A DNA stretch of 64,000 nucleotides from Dioscorea cayenensis subsp. rotundata (GCF_009730915.1 NC_052489.1:27273916-27337915), one strand, 5' to 3'; positions 34,801 to 46,673 are shown, numbered from the stretch's first letter. The notes: generated by a model from the sequence alone, not told the origin. Numbers and translations are program-made.

Positions 34801-36450
34801 CCTGAACATGAAAGACAAATTGTTTTGATAGGCAAAATTTCTATATTTACTATGATTTTGTTAAGAAAGGATTAAAAAATAACTGTTCACCATATCATTT
34901 TGTTCCCTTCTTACAGTGAACAATTGAATCAACTTTGTTATTCCTGCAGCACATTCTCAATTTGTTTCCAACTCCAAAATAATAAAGAATTTAGAGTTTA
35001 GTGGTTGTGCTTATTCTAAGTTTTAGATATTGGAATTGTGAACCACTGAATCTAATAACCATCCTCATGAAACAACCCCTGCCTTCACAAAATTCAGGCC
35101 CTGAGGTGACATTCTTCTTCATTGCTTTTTGAGGCATGTTCCTCTTCAAGTCTGTCTTTGCATACATGCACTAGGACTTATGTTGGTTTGTCAGCTATTT
35201 GGTTCTCATGTTTTTTCTCCCCCTCTTTACCAGGGATTTGATGTCATCTAACTCTGACCGCTGAATCAAAGTAATCTTTAATTAAATTTGAGTTTATATC
35301 TCTTCTTTTATTCATTCTTTTTTCCTTTCTGCTTTCGGCTAATAACAAAGTAGGTTGCTCCAATATATAAAATAGAAATTCCATGGCTTTTGCTATTATG
35401 ACCTTCCCTGCCACAATCTTTTATTGCGTCCAGATATTTGACCTAATGATTAGTGTGAAGTATCAAGTGATAATTTTTGAAGTCCTGTTATATGGAGAAT
35501 ATCCCGGAGTTAAGTAGTTCTGTAGTTGTGAATGCTTTGGCTTCTGCATTATGATTGCTTTACAGGAGTCTTGAAGCTGAGGTTGAACTTGAGATAATTT
35601 TAGCTAGTCTTCCTTGAATTTCACTTGTGCAAGAATGATAGAGAGTATTAGAAAACTTCTCTGGTTGTAGTTTTAGTTTCCTTTGCAGATGTACCTTGAT
35701 ATGTGATAACTTATTTATGTTTTTAATACATGCTCAGGTAAATGATATATTCCATAGAACATGTTTCTTATGATATATGTCCGTGTAAACAGTATAATCT
35801 ACAGAACCATGCTTCTTATATTTCATGCTGCACTTCAAACATATTATACTTGATTTTTTAAATCTGATTGATCATGATGTGTTCTTCATGGAACTCAATA
35901 AACCAATGCAGATAATTAGGCTTGCTAGGAAACTGCCAACAGGTGACTTGAAAGATATCAAAATAGAAAGCTCCAGGGAAGAAGAACCTTTGGATGAGAA
36001 TGACCTCACCTAATTTATCTGATTTTTTTTTTATGGAAGACACTGCTATGGAAAATCACCACTTTCACAGTACAATATTCCTCATACAGTGATTATTGTT
36101 CTCAAGGCATGTTATTTGAGTTTTACTTGAAGAGTAGTAAAGGAATTCAGTATCTTTACATATCTGTAAGTCTACTCGTCTTAAGGCGTAGTTTCTTAAA
36201 TGTTTCCTCGTGTTACAGAAGTGTTGACTTTTGTGTATATACATTATCACCATTGTTGTGTGAAACATTTATATTTTGTTAATGTTGAAGAATATTTGGT
36301 GGTGTTTTTAAACTAGTAACCTATGTTGTAAAGATGTGTTCATTGTAAGTAAAGATGTGTTCTCTGTTTTCCAAATGAATTAGACTGTCTTCTTTTAGTT
36401 CAGGGCTTGGAGGTTATTGTTCTTTGTCCTAATGAATAAAAGAGTAAATT
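31880..36450 (+). CDS. gamma-SNAP (soluble NSF attachment protein)
   Basis: Cytosolic TPR-like adaptor that recruits the NSF ATPase to disassemble SNARE complexes in vesicle traffic. Exons: 31880-31926, 32653-32720, 32818-32902, 33018-33176, 33255-33392, 33742-33820, 34115-34194, 34378-34507 and 35912-36013 (stop), giving about 295 aa, normal for the family. Family blocks are seen in order: LISKADKL, LSFTRWSADWKSATVLYEQA, AYRLKKDYEKAKEAFEKA, PWDAAKHMESAGALAKEI, ASDALAKGACALED, GKEQMTFDLYRAAA, YTDAASVLLRLALAANKC, QCKAYLSAVIVYL, CYNDCSQIETFLNSDQ and IIRLARKLPTGD. All joins keep frame. The third intron (32903-33017) has U12-type signals and a non-standard 3' end. The last intron is 1.4 kb. The gene otherwise looks intact. 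Confidence 0.92.
32903..33017 (+). other. probable U12-type (minor spliceosome) intron in gamma-SNAP
   Basis: The donor reads gtatcctg, close to the U12 consensus RTATCCTTT. A perfect U12 branch-site word TCCTTGAC lies at 32999-33006. From the branch A (33005) to the frame-required splice point is 12 nt, the usual U12 spacing. There is no polypyrimidine tract or AG at that point: joining S-S to PWDAAK in frame needs the intron to end at AT (33016-33017). Confidence 0.65.
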
Positions 36451-36459
36451 GTTTTTTCT

Positions 36460-36668
36460 TCAATAATGTGTGTTTAATAAGGATGTTAACAAGATAACAG
36501 ACATATGAAGACTGAAACTATTGCAAATCTTCTTTGTTTTATTTCAATCAACATTCAAGCAAATGACAATGGAACTGAAATACAATGGCATGTTTAACTG
36601 TAATTGCACCCAGAACAAATTAAAAACATTATATAGGTCTATGCTTGATTAAGAACATTAACTGAAAT
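36460..36668. other. convergent spacer
   Basis: A short A+T-rich region between the gamma-SNAP 3' end and the stop codon of the first proline-rich protein gene on the other strand; it probably holds both polyadenylation regions. Confidence 0.5.
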
Positions 36669-37932
36669 TCATGGGCTAAGCTTTGAAGGTGGTGGTTTGA
36701 TGAGGGGGAAGTTTGGAGGGGAAGGTGTTTTTGGGATGATGGGCATGGCAGACAAGGGTGGCAAAGCAAACTTGGGCTCTGGTAGTGTAGGTTGTGGGTG
36801 AGTCAGCCAAGGAAAAGTTGGTTCTGTTGGCATTGGTGGAATTGTGGGATAAGGAAAAAATGGTGTAATTGGTTCCTTCCATGGTGGGAGTCTAGGGAGA
36901 GTTGGCATATGTGGCATTGGTGGTAAAGCAGGTTTTGAAAAAATTGGTGTAACTGGTTCCTTCCATGGTGGTAGCTTAGGGAGAGATGGCATATGTGGCA
37001 TTGGTGGCATTGTAGGCTTAGGAAAAATTGGTGCACCTGGTTCCTTCCACGGTGGGAGTTCAGGAAAAGCTGGCATTTGTGGCATTGGTGGTAATGTAGG
37101 TTTAGGAAAAGTTGGTTCTATGGGCATTGGTGGTAGTACGGGTTTAGGGAAAAGATGGCATTGTTGGGTATTTTGGCAGGATCGGTTTAGGGAAATTTGG
37201 CATGTTAGGCATTGGTGGGAATATTGTTGGGTAAGGAAAAGTTGATTCTACTGTCATTGGTGGAATTGAAGTTGAAGGCTTTAAATGTGCTGGCATAGCC
37301 TTAGGTGGCAGTTCAGACTTTGGAAAACCAGGCATGGTTGGGATCATTGGTAATGTGAGTTTAGGGAAAGATGGTGTAATTGGTTTCTTCTGTGGGATGT
37401 GTTTAGGAAAATTTGGTGTGTCTGGCATCGGCGGAAATGCGGGTTTAGGAAAAGTTGGTTCTGCTGTCATCGGTGGCATGACCATTGGTGGCAATTCAGG
37501 TTTTATAAAAATGGGCATGGCTGGCTGTGGTGGTAATGGAAACTTAGGTTTAGGAAGAGTCGGAACAATTTGTTTTGGTGGTACCGTAGGTTCTAGATGT
37601 GTTGGCGCACCAGGCATCGAAGGCTTAGGATGAGGTTGCATCACTGGCTGAGGAAGACTAGGAATATTTGATTTTGGGGGCAGTATAGGTTTAGGATGAG
37701 TTGGAGCGTTAAACATTGGTGGTAATGTGGGCTTTGGAAGAGCAGGTGCAGTTGGGTGAGGCAACTTTGGCATGCCTGGTGATATTGGTGGTAATGCTGC
37801 CTCTGGTTGAGTAGAAAGTGATGGTGGGAGTGCTGGTTCTGGAGAGGCCAAGAGATGGCGAGCATAGCATCCTGAGAAGAATACCACACTGAGCAGAAGA
37901 AACATAGAGAAAACGCTAGTGGTGAATGCCAT
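36669..37932 (-). CDS. secreted proline-rich protein 1 (PxLPP-repeat type), frame-broken
   Basis: Start codon at 37932 (MAFTTSVFSM...), giving a signal peptide of about 24 residues ending FFSGCYA, then RHLL. The rest is about 390 residues of Pro/Lys/Met-rich repeats of the form FPKPxLPPMPxMP, with three near-identical units containing LPPWKEP in the C-terminal third. Such PELPK-like or hybrid Pro-rich proteins are cell-wall proteins. The frame is interrupted once, at about 37146-37156 beside a run of A/G, where reading shifts by one base and continues with the same repeat pattern to a stop at 36669. Because the repeats are preserved on both sides, the break is recent or an assembly error. Family membership is clear; biochemical function is not known. 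Confidence 0.8.
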
Positions 37933-37990
37933 GGTTGGCAAGATTAAAGTTGGAAATGTGTTGTTTGGGATGGTGAATTAAATGGTATGC

Positions 37991-38000
37991 TTATTTATAG
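37991..38000 (-). promoter_or_regulatory. TATA box of proline-rich gene 1
   Basis: Reads ctataaataa on the minus strand, about 60 bases before the start codon at 37932. Confidence 0.65.
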
Positions 38001-38009
38001 CCACCTGGA

Positions 38010-39625
38010 TGTGAAAAAAAATGGAGGCTTTATGGGTTGTTGAATGACTAACTGATAAATGACTGTGTGTTCTTTCTAATGGTGATGTTTCAAATGAAAC
38101 TGAGATTTGGTCATGTGGGGAAAGTGTTAGGATGGTTGTTGTAAGTGTGTGTGTTATTAGTAGTTTACAATCTGGGCATAATGGGAGATCAAATGTCAAA
38201 CATAAAGCTAAGCATGAGTTTATTGGAATATGACTATATGGGTGGGTTAGTGGTGTGTCAAAGAGCCTTTTTAGCAGTGTGACTTTGAAGACACATTAGA
38301 CAAAGTCAAGTGGGTAAATAATGTGTCAAAAGAGCCTTTTTAGCAGTGAAACTTTGAAGACACCATTAGAAAAAAAAAACAATCTCAAAGCCTCAAAGTG
38401 GACAGACAGGGCCATCTGAGATTTCAAATCTGTTTTTTGGATTAAATCCATCTGAATTCACAGCACTTGCTCATTTGAAATTTGACGGATGACTTGGACT
38501 TTAGATTTCAATTCTCCTGAATTTTCTATCACCAATGGAATCCTGATGTGGAAATGGAGAACTAATAGTGCTGAGTCTGTATCTTTTGTTTTTGTAGCAT
38601 TTTATGACGAACATTTTACGTCAAAATGATGTAAGTATTGTTTGTTATCTGCAGTTGAGTAATTTCCTAATTGTATGGAACCAGTAATCAGTTGTGTGTT
38701 CTGTATGAATGCAAAGGTTGTGTTTAAAGAGTTTTAAATTATAATTGCATTTTGTTTCTGTATTATCTATCAATGGCCAGAGAACCACTATAGTGATGAC
38801 GAAAATCTTATGCTGAAGTGATGTATGCAAGCATTGTTTTTTTTTTTCTACAGTTAAATAATCTTTTCACTGTATGTAAAAAATAATTAGTTGTCTGTTG
38901 CATGTCAAGCTGAAAATTTATGTTTGAAGGATTTTGATAAACCTAATTGTTTGATTTCATGGTCAGTGGGAGCTATAATATTTAAATTGTCATCTTCATC
39001 AAGAAATTTGAATTAGCATATAAACTTAGAAATGATTATATCTTTAGAAAGAATGATACAGAGACAGAGGGCATGAGAAACAAATATGGATCAGTCTAGC
39101 TTCTTAGAAGTACCATTATGACTATATGAAAGAACAGTAAAGTTTGCAAATTATTCTTGGTAGTCATTCCCTGAACTCAATGGGCAATTGTTTTAATTGA
39201 AAATTATTTTCTTTTTACAATTACTTTATGCTGCTAATCTCTGTAATTTTTTTTAATTGGTAGCCTTTTCATATAATTTAGTTGAAGATATACTTGTCAT
39301 ATAATGGACAGTTGATCAAATTTCCTTGTCTGAATATTCATGGCAGATGCTCAAGTTCTAAACTTTATATACAGACACCATCAATTTCTATTGGAAAAGA
39401 AAGCAGGTAACACAGACAATTTATCTCAAACCTTATTCTCATATGACATTTTATTCAATCACCAGAGTGGAGTACATTTGAAGTATATAGGTACCAGAAC
39501 CAGTACTCAAATTGCAACAACAACAATAACAGGAAACAAACTGTATCATCAGTAACTCAAAACTATAGCTATAAAACTCTTTATCTTTTAGAGTTAATTG
39601 CTTTAAGGGCTAGTGATTGGTGGAG
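38010..39625. other. spacer between proline-rich genes 1 and 2
   Basis: Intergenic, holding the promoter of gene 1 and the 3' flank of gene 2. It includes a diverged direct duplication at 38243-38370, listed separately. No gene was recognised. Confidence 0.5.
38243..38370. repeat. tandem duplication upstream of proline-rich gene 1
   Basis: Two copies of a unit of about 59 bp (38243-38300 and 38312-38370) share the core agcctttttagcagtg followed by actttgaagaca, separated by about 11 bases. Confidence 0.8.
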
Positions 39626-39642
39626 AAGAGTAGAAGGGGAAG

Positions 39643-40233
39643 CTAGGGCATGTGGTAGTTGTAGTGGTTCTTTGGAAATGAATGATTAGCAGGAACAGAA
39701 GGCATAGGAGGCATTGTGAACTTTGGTATATCTCCAGGCTTGGTTGCAGGGAAAGGTGGCAATGCAAACTTTGGCATACCAGGCCATGTAGGCTCCCATT
39801 TTGGCAGCTTTTGTTTATCTGAAGGTTTGCGCGGGCAAGGTCGTCTCCCCATTGGCGGCGGGAATATCGGTTTATGATCGAAAGGTGGCGGCATTGGCAG
39901 CATTGGTGACCAGGGATGCCCAGGTTTAATTGGCTTGAATGGCTTGAATGGAATTCTGGGCAATGGTGGCCATTGATATTGATGATGTCCGGGCATTACT
40001 GGCTTAAATGGCTTAAAAGGACCGATGTTAACTGGAGGAGAGTTAGAAGGAGATGCGGCCGGAGATACCTCCAATGGCTTAAGAGGACCGATGTTAATTG
40101 GAGGAGAGTTGGAAGGAGATGCGGCCGGAGATATTATCTCCGGCTTGTTTGATAGATGCCGAGCTGCATAGTTGGTTGAGAATATGAAACTGAAGGTGAA
40201 TAATACTGAGAACAATAAGGTGGTGGATGCCAT
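39643..40233 (-). CDS. secreted proline-rich protein 2
   Basis: 196 aa. Signal peptide about 1-23 (MASTTLLFSVLFTFSFIFS...), then ARHLSNKPE. Two near-identical SPAASPSNSPP(I/V)NIGP units (about 35-74) are followed by FKPFKP(V/I)(M/K)PGH repeats and a FALPPFPATKPGD, FTMPPMPSVP tail. SPSNSPP stretches could be hydroxylated and arabinogalactosylated, so this copy mixes arabinogalactan-like and Pro-rich features; that is inference. Same layout as the other Pro-rich genes here: signal peptide, A-R-H/x motif, Pro repeats, no intron. Frame intact. Confidence 0.85.
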   Translation of the reverse strand: MASTTLLFSVLFTFSFIFSTNYAARHLSNKPEIISPAASPSNSPPINIGPLKPLEVSPAASPSNSPPVNIGPFKPFKPVMPGHHQYQWPPLPRIPFKPFKPIKPGHPWSPMLPMPPPFDHKPIFPPPMGRRPCPRKPSDKQKLPKWEPTWPGMPKFALPPFPATKPGDIPKFTMPPMPSVPANHSFPKNHYNYHMP

Positions 40234-40304
40234 GGTTACTACTCTGTGAATAAGAGGATTGATTTAATGGCTTGAGATGTGTTTGTTGATCATTAAGCAT
40301 TGTG

Positions 40305-40313
40305 TTTATATAG
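40305..40313 (-). promoter_or_regulatory. TATA box of proline-rich gene 2
   Basis: Reads ctatataaa on the minus strand, about 75 bases before the start codon at 40233. Confidence 0.6.
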
Positions 40314-40671
40314 AGTTTGCATGAAGGTGTGGTTGTTGTGTGGTTATTGATTTCTGGTTTGATAGCACTATTGCTAGTGATGTTTGTTTGTCTTAAAAAT
40401 AGTCAAAAGGTGAAATGTAAAACTAGAGAATTGGATTTAGTGGGTTGGTGTTTAATCAGAGGACTTGAGATTGACTTTGGAGATGTCTTTTGGAGGATTC
40501 AACTCTAAAAGATAATGTTTTTTTAATTGGTGGATTCATTAGCTCCTATGGAACTTGAACCAATGTTTTATTTTTAACATTTTCAGTATTTCAATTAAGA
40601 AGTAGATAATGAGGTAATATTTCATCATAAATGATGTAATCAATACTCCTCTTGCTATTAATGTGAAGCCG

Positions 40672-40779
40672 AACATTTTCATTGTTAAATAGTAAATTTG
40701 CATAGTTTTATGATAAAAAAAATCTAACATTTTCATTGTTAAATAGTAAATTTGCATAGTTTTATGGTAAAAAAAATCA
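40672..40779. repeat. 54-bp tandem duplication
   Basis: Two units, 40672-40725 and 40726-40779, differ at only about two positions; each starts aacattttcattgttaaat. Confidence 0.95.
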
Positions 40780-40884
40780 TTAGATGATGATCTAACAGTT
40801 ATCATCAAACATTTTTAGAGGACAACTCTAAAGATATGCACAGGTGCATTATTTAATGGTTATTATCAAACGTCTTTAGAGAAC

Positions 40885-40982
40885 TGTTATTGTTTACCCT
40901 ATACACACATATATATATATGAAAGGTCTACCGTTATTGTTTACCCTATACACACACATATATATATATATATATATGAAAG
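40885..40982. repeat. about 50-bp tandem duplication with TA run
   Basis: Two units (40885-40931, 40932-40982) share gttattgtttaccctatac and a following CA/TA run that differs in length. Confidence 0.9.
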
Positions 40983-41169
40983 TTCACAGGGCATGGGCCG
41001 AAACAGCATGAAAACTATCAAATGGCCCAATGGGCCATCAACATATGTGTGTAGATATATATATATATTCCTCTAAACAGGAAATTAATAAAAACAAGTT
41101 GGTATATATATATTTTATGGGAACAGTTATTAATTAAAATCTCATTTCATTGAACCGGAGAAGGTCGAT

Positions 41170-42400
41170 ATGGACGATAGAAATCCCTCACCGTCTGGGA
41201 CACTAGCTTGCGGCGGCACCGACGACGGCGATTCGACGGGGGCCGGTGCATCGCATTCCGGCCACCAACTCGATGGCTGCGAAGCCGTGGCAAAGGCGAT
41301 CGAATCCACGCTGGGGGTGGTGATGAGGGAGTTCGATTCCCGATCTAAGAGCGCTGAACGCAGTCAGGATGAGCTGTCTCTCGCCATCGATCGTCTCACT
41401 GGAGGTGAATTCTCGTTTCAAAATTGAATCTTTTGCTTTGTTGCTCAGGATTAATCTGTTGTCAAGTTCCCTCCTTGATTAATAATATATATATATTGGC
41501 AGAATTAGATAAATTGTTAGAGGATGCACCTGTGCCATTGATAATGCGGCATGCTGCGAAGATCTCATCCATTCGCAAGAGAATTTCAGCTATGAATTTG
41601 TTGTTGAAGTCGATACAGAGGCGCATGGACCGCATCGATTTCATGTTGTCCAGTGGCTCATTGATGGGTATAATGCTAAATTAGATTAATTTTTGTAGTT
41701 TCAAGTAGATTGCGATATTTAAATCTTCATATTCTTAATCTGGAAATTCATGGTAAAATCTCTAAAACTCTAGTTGATGTTTGAGTGATTGAAAGATTTA
41801 TTGTTACTTTAATGATTTTAAAACTCACTTTGGTTGGAGTTTTTTCCTCTTTGTTGAATACTATGTTTTGCTTCTCTATGATCTTATCACCTTGATATGA
41901 CTTCATGAGAACTTTCTATTTTTGAGAAACTATTATCTATACGTTCTTTTGGCATAAAATGGTTAATATGCACTATTCAATTTTTATTACTTGCTTATTT
42001 TCGTTTTGCCTCACCTTGGTCTGATCAGATTTTTTTTTCCTAATGTTGCAGAGAAAGCTCCTGGAGGTGAAGATGTTGCTCCAATGTCATCATCAACTAC
42101 GTAGTTCTGGTATTTATTGTTCGCTTCTTGTTATGAGGCCAACTGGTTTTTCGAACCATTTGGTTTGTTTTTAATAGAAAATTGTGTTCTAAACATGTGA
42201 GTTTCAGGAACCTGCATAGTAGTCTAGAACAGGTAAAACTATATATAGAATATATAAAGGTTCACTTTTTGAAAGAAAAAAAGAGTAGAAGATTGTCATT
42301 TTTCATGTTTTTTGGGCGACTAATGATACAAAGAATAAGTGGAAGAACCTATCTATCTGGCCAAAAATTTGTATGTTTTGATGCAAGTAATTTAATTTGC
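41170..42400 (+). CDS. snapin-like BLOC-1/BORC-related coiled-coil protein
   Basis: Exons 41170-41404, 41503-41667 and 42052-42104 (stop) join in frame to 150 aa. The N-terminal 40 residues are Gly/Ser/Asp-rich and low in complexity. Residues about 42-130 form predicted helices: ESTLGVVMREFDSRSKSAERSQDELSLAIDRLTGELDKLL, then ISSIRKRISAMNLLLKSIQRRMDRID. The pattern of a helical pair with a basic second helix resembles Snapin (BLOC-1 subunit 7), a partner of SNAREs and endosomal tethering complexes. There is no signal peptide or membrane segment. The call rests on this pattern rather than on an invariant motif, so another small BLOC/BORC subunit is possible. Confidence 0.6.
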
Positions 42401-44090
42401 TAACCTCACTCACTATTTGGGATCTGAAGAGTAATATGTATGATTTGTGCCTTTCCAAATTTATTTTGAGTAATACATGGTTCATTTAAAATTTGAACTC
42501 TGACTATGTTGTTTTCATGCAAAATTGCCACTTGTGTTGGGATTCTTGTGTCCAATTTTCTGTTTTTCACGTCCCATTTGTTTTTGTTAACCATTCTTAA
42601 TTTTAATCATTAACTGGCAACCAATACATTTATGTTAATGTTCTTGGTGTAGTAGTATACCCATGCCTTTTTTCTTTTGCATTGCCCCTTTAGTTTATTC
42701 CACAATATTACAAGCCTTTGAGTTTGTTGAAAAAAATAATAATTTCCATACTCTTGATTTTGTTTTGGAGCTTGTCTTCTCAATTCTTCCTATAAACTTC
42801 ATATCTATTATTTGAGTACTTGTATAAAATATTGACTGGGCTAGCTTAAGGTGATCCAACTAAAACTTAGTGGGATCTAATATTTACATTAGCAGGAAGT
42901 TTATAAACATACATGTCTAGTTTTGATTCATATTCGATTTATTTATCCTGTCATCCGATTTGCTTTCACTTGTTTATCCTCTGATGCTAATGGATACCTT
43001 TGCCCAGCTTGAACATTGTGTAATATGAACTGAATTAAAAACCGAGTATAAAATCAAATTCACATATCTGTTTATTACGCATGGGATTTGCACACACACG
43101 TTTTTTTAGTTTAGCAACATTATCTTTATTTTAGGTGTCTAGGTGGACTCCACATTTTTAACCCGAAAGAAGAGTAACTCATGCTGAGGATAGACGAATT
43201 TTCTCAAGATGAGGTGGGAAGTCTGCTTATTTAGAAATGGTCTGAGATCCTAACAAAGTTCCTGATATTCATGTCTCATATTGTTCCTCAATATTTGCTC
43301 ATGCACCAACCATTAATTCTAGAAGTCATCTATATTTGCAGTTAAATTTTGGCCATTATCTTTTTCAGGAGGCTAGATGCTTTGATTTGGAGGTTCAAAC
43401 ATCAAATTGTTTTCCTGTTCATATCTAGAGAATTTTGTGTTGTCATTGCATAAGATTCTCATGTATTATGTATATATTTTCCATGATCACCTTTAATGGC
43501 CAATGTATTGAGTTCTTTGTTGTTACAATATAAGACAAAAATTTGCTGTCAAAATTCCATCTCTGCTATATCTGATTATGAATGATAGCACATGATTGTC
43601 ATAATAAGTGGCCTAAGAAAAATTGAAGTAGAGGAAGCAAGGCCGAGTCAGGACAGCCAGGTTATATGGTGTTAAGAGTTTCTCGCAACTTCTGCGGCAA
43701 TGTTTGCAATCTCTAACTGATGCTGAAGGCTATTCCAAGACATATCTGACAGATATTGAAGATCAATAAAGGATGACTTCTAAAATGTAGCATTGGATAT
43801 TTCTTTAGGTAATACTTTTGACAGAAGGTAGCATTGGACCTTAGGAATGCATATGATTTTTCTTTTTGACAACTATACTAATATTATACCTGACACCACT
43901 TGCAAAAGAAGCATTTAGATATACAAAACAGAGATTTTCGGTCTATTAACATTCCTGAAATACCAAACTGCCATACTCTTACCAGTGACCGTCCCTCTTC
44001 CATGTTTACAATAGAAAGCAATTGCACTAATAGCATTCACATAGTTGACAACAATAGAGCGCACAGTGTTACACACACACACACACATTA
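42400..44090. other. convergent spacer between the snapin-like gene and psbP
   Basis: A+T-rich sequence with a probable snapin-like 3' UTR at the start and a CA run near 44072-44086. No gene, RNA or transposon end was recognised. Confidence 0.45.
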
Positions 44091-44094
44091 ATTC

Positions 44095-45206
44095 TTAGGC
44101 AACTTTGAAGGAGCTGGAAGAGCTCTCAACGAACTTCCTAGCTCCCTTGAACCATCTCTTGTCTCCAGCCTGTGCCTTGCAGATATAAAGCTTTCCATTT
44201 GATACAGTGGCTTTTATAAGCTGGTGCTTCCCGCCCTCATCTCCGTCAGCTGTCCTTGTCAATACTGAGACAAAGTAGTATTTCTTGCCGTCGATGTCTG
44301 CTGTTTCAGACTCCAATATGTTTGCGGTGGCAACAGCATCCTTGTCAAATCCACCCTGATAATAAAAAAGAACAAGTTATCAGTTGAGTCTCATTGTTTT
44401 GCACTTGCTCTAGAATTTTGTCCAAACAGAACATCTGATAAACCATATTTATTCTTACCTCAGCCTGTGTCTTGCCAGCAAAAATCTGCTTCCCTAGCAA
44501 ATAATCAAACTGCATACCGATGAAATCAAACTCATGTTATATGAAGTCCTAAAACCGAAATTGATCATTATAATAAACACATAGATCTTGTGAGTATAGA
44601 ACAGAGCCCTGTTGCAATTACCTGGGAGATGAATTCCTCAGGTGTGCCATAGTCAGTGATGGCCTTCTTGTCTGTGGGTTGTATTATTACTGAAAGATAG
44701 CTGAGTGCATCAGAATTATCCTCATATCGCATCACCTGGCCAGGGAACTCCACCTCTTTGCTCGGGTTCCATTTCGATGGTACCTGCACCTGGAATCCAC
44801 TCCCAGTGTACGGCAAGAAATCGGTGTTTGTTTTTGGCTTGCCGAAGATATTAGCTGCATAAATTGTCAAGTTGTTGTATTCATAAAAGATCAAATTTTT
44901 ATATTTCTATTGCGCTCATATTTCTGCAACTTTAGGATATCAGTTACTAACAAGTGAAAACAGATGCACTATACCAGATTCTCCGTAGGCAGCATCAGCC
45001 GGGGAGACCTTGGAGCCAACGGCAGCAGTGCCAATGAGGATGGTGAGTGCTAATCGGCGTGAAACTGTTGCATTGTTTTCAGGTTCCTGCTTCTGAGCCT
45101 TGCACACCAACTGCGAGGACTTGAGGTTCGGTAGAAGACGATGCGCCGGAGTCTTGGAGGTGGTGGTGGGCACATGGTGGTGGAGGAAACAGGCAGTTGA
45201 TGCCAT
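44095..45206 (-). CDS. psbP: PsbP, photosystem II oxygen-evolving enhancer protein 2 (23 kDa)
   Basis: Thylakoid-lumen extrinsic subunit that stabilises the Mn4Ca cluster's Ca and Cl. Exons on the minus strand: 45206-44975, 44854-44622, 44509-44459 and 44355-44095, in frame, 258 aa (normal length). The N-terminus is a two-part targeting sequence: chloroplast transit peptide, then a lumen signal with twin arginines ([16 protein letters not shown]) and cleavage before AYGES, as expected for a Tat-dependent passenger. The mature part follows PsbP closely: [60 protein letters not shown] and [20 protein letters not shown]. This conservation separates it from the PPL/PPD relatives. The gene looks intact. 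Confidence 0.95.
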
Positions 45207-45574
45207 CTCTGAGACTCACTGACTCACTGAATGTGAGTTCTTGCTTCTTGTTCTTCTGTTTTTGTGTTGTGTGAGTGTGTGTTGGATGTGGAATGTAGAT
45301 AGATTTGTTAGAAGGGTTGAGGTTGATAATGGAGGAGGATTAGAACATTGGATTGGATAGGGTTTTTGAAGCTCCCATTGGTCCACGCTGGACTCTCTAG
45401 TTGATTTCCCATCTCCCTCTTTTCTTCTTGATTGAGCTTGCAATTTCATCCACAACCTCTTTTCTCTTTCTCCATGTCATTATTTATTTATTTATTTTTA
45501 CATATACATCTGCCATCAAAATTTCTTCCAGTCAAAATCTCATTAACTTGCTTAAAGTTGAGCTTCTTACTTAT

Positions 45575-45580
<6 letters not shown>

Positions 45581-45615
<35 letters not shown>
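45581..45615. repeat. (TA)n microsatellite
   Basis: Near-uninterrupted TA repeat in spacer. Confidence 0.9.
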
Positions 45616-45620
<5 letters not shown>

Positions 45621-45976
45621 CCTTTTTTTTATGTTTTGTTATGAAAGCGTATGCATTCTTATATGATAATTATTATTATTTTTTTATTTTTGAATATGAT
45701 GTTTAGTTAGTTATTACCATTGTAAGTTCTGTGCATGGTGCAAAGATCGCAGGCTGTCATGTGTGAAATTGTGTTTTTTTTTTTTTTAATTTGTATACCC
45801 CCACAATAATGGGTGGTTACAAATATACACCTTCAAAAATTATATTTGGTTTTATTTTTTTTATAAATCATTTTTGTTTGTTTATATACACTTTCATTCA
45901 AGGTAATTTAAAAATTATATAAAAAGTCAAATTATTTTTTATCCTTCTCTCTTTAAATTTTGAAGAAAAAAAAAAG

Positions 45977-46252
45977 TATAACATCCGAATTGGTCCCTCT
46001 ACTTTTCTTTCTTTTCTCTTTTGATTTTTTTGCTTAAAAATACTTCCAACTAGTCCCTTTATTTTTAAAAATTGGCTCACTTAATCTAACTAATCTTATT
46101 TTCAAGAGTAGAGAGATTAGTTGAGAAAAAATTAAAAGTAGAAGAACTAAGTGAGCTCATTTCAAGAGTTGAAGGACTAGTTTGGAGTATTTCTGAGTAA
46201 AGAGATTAAAAGAGAAGAGAGAAAAGTAGAGGGACCAATTCGATATTATATA
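45977..46252. mobile_element. hairpin-forming inverted-repeat MITE
   Basis: The two halves are inverted copies: left arm 45977-46110 contains gaattggtccctctactttt, and the right arm to 46252 is its complement (gagggaccaattcg). Pairing runs nearly the whole length with small mismatches, so transcription of either strand would give a long hairpin. About 276 bp with no coding capacity. The superfamily is not resolved; no target duplication was identified. Confidence 0.65.
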
Positions 46253-46612
46253 TAAAAAAAAAAAAATAACTATGTTTATTTTATGGAATTTAGAAAGATC
46301 AGTTTTGTTTTCTATAGTTTATTTCACAATCTTCCCCACATGGCCAATTACATCTGTATGTATGTATGTATGTCAATATATTCAGGTATACATGAAAATA
46401 TTGATATATATATATATATTCAACTCATGGTTTGCTCAACACAAAGGCTTGCATCATCATCATCGTCACATGTATACCCTCATGAATTCTGATAAGATTG
46501 TATGAATGCCAGTCACAAATTCTCAACCATTCATGAATTTTGACAGAAAACTCCCATGAATCCCATCTATCAAATCCTCATTACAACCACAGGTTCCCTC
46601 CCTTTCATCCAA

Positions 46613-46618
46613 TATAAA
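46613..46618 (+). promoter_or_regulatory. TATA box of proline-rich gene 3
   Basis: TATAAA about 60 bases before the start codon at 46674, followed by a CAA/ACT-rich leader. Confidence 0.65.
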
Positions 46619-46673
46619 ACAAAACCTTCTTCATTTTCAAACAATCACCACTACTACTACTACTACAACAACA

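Larger units (their letters stand above)
40320..41165. other. spacer with short tandem duplications
   Basis: Shared upstream region of divergently oriented proline-rich gene 2 and the snapin-like gene. It is A+T-rich and contains two recent tandem duplications, listed separately. No gene recognised. Confidence 0.55.
45340..46600. other. spacer between psbP and proline-rich gene 3
   Basis: Divergent upstream region. It contains a (TA)n run at 45581-45615 and the hairpin-forming element at 45977-46252. No gene recognised. Confidence 0.5.
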
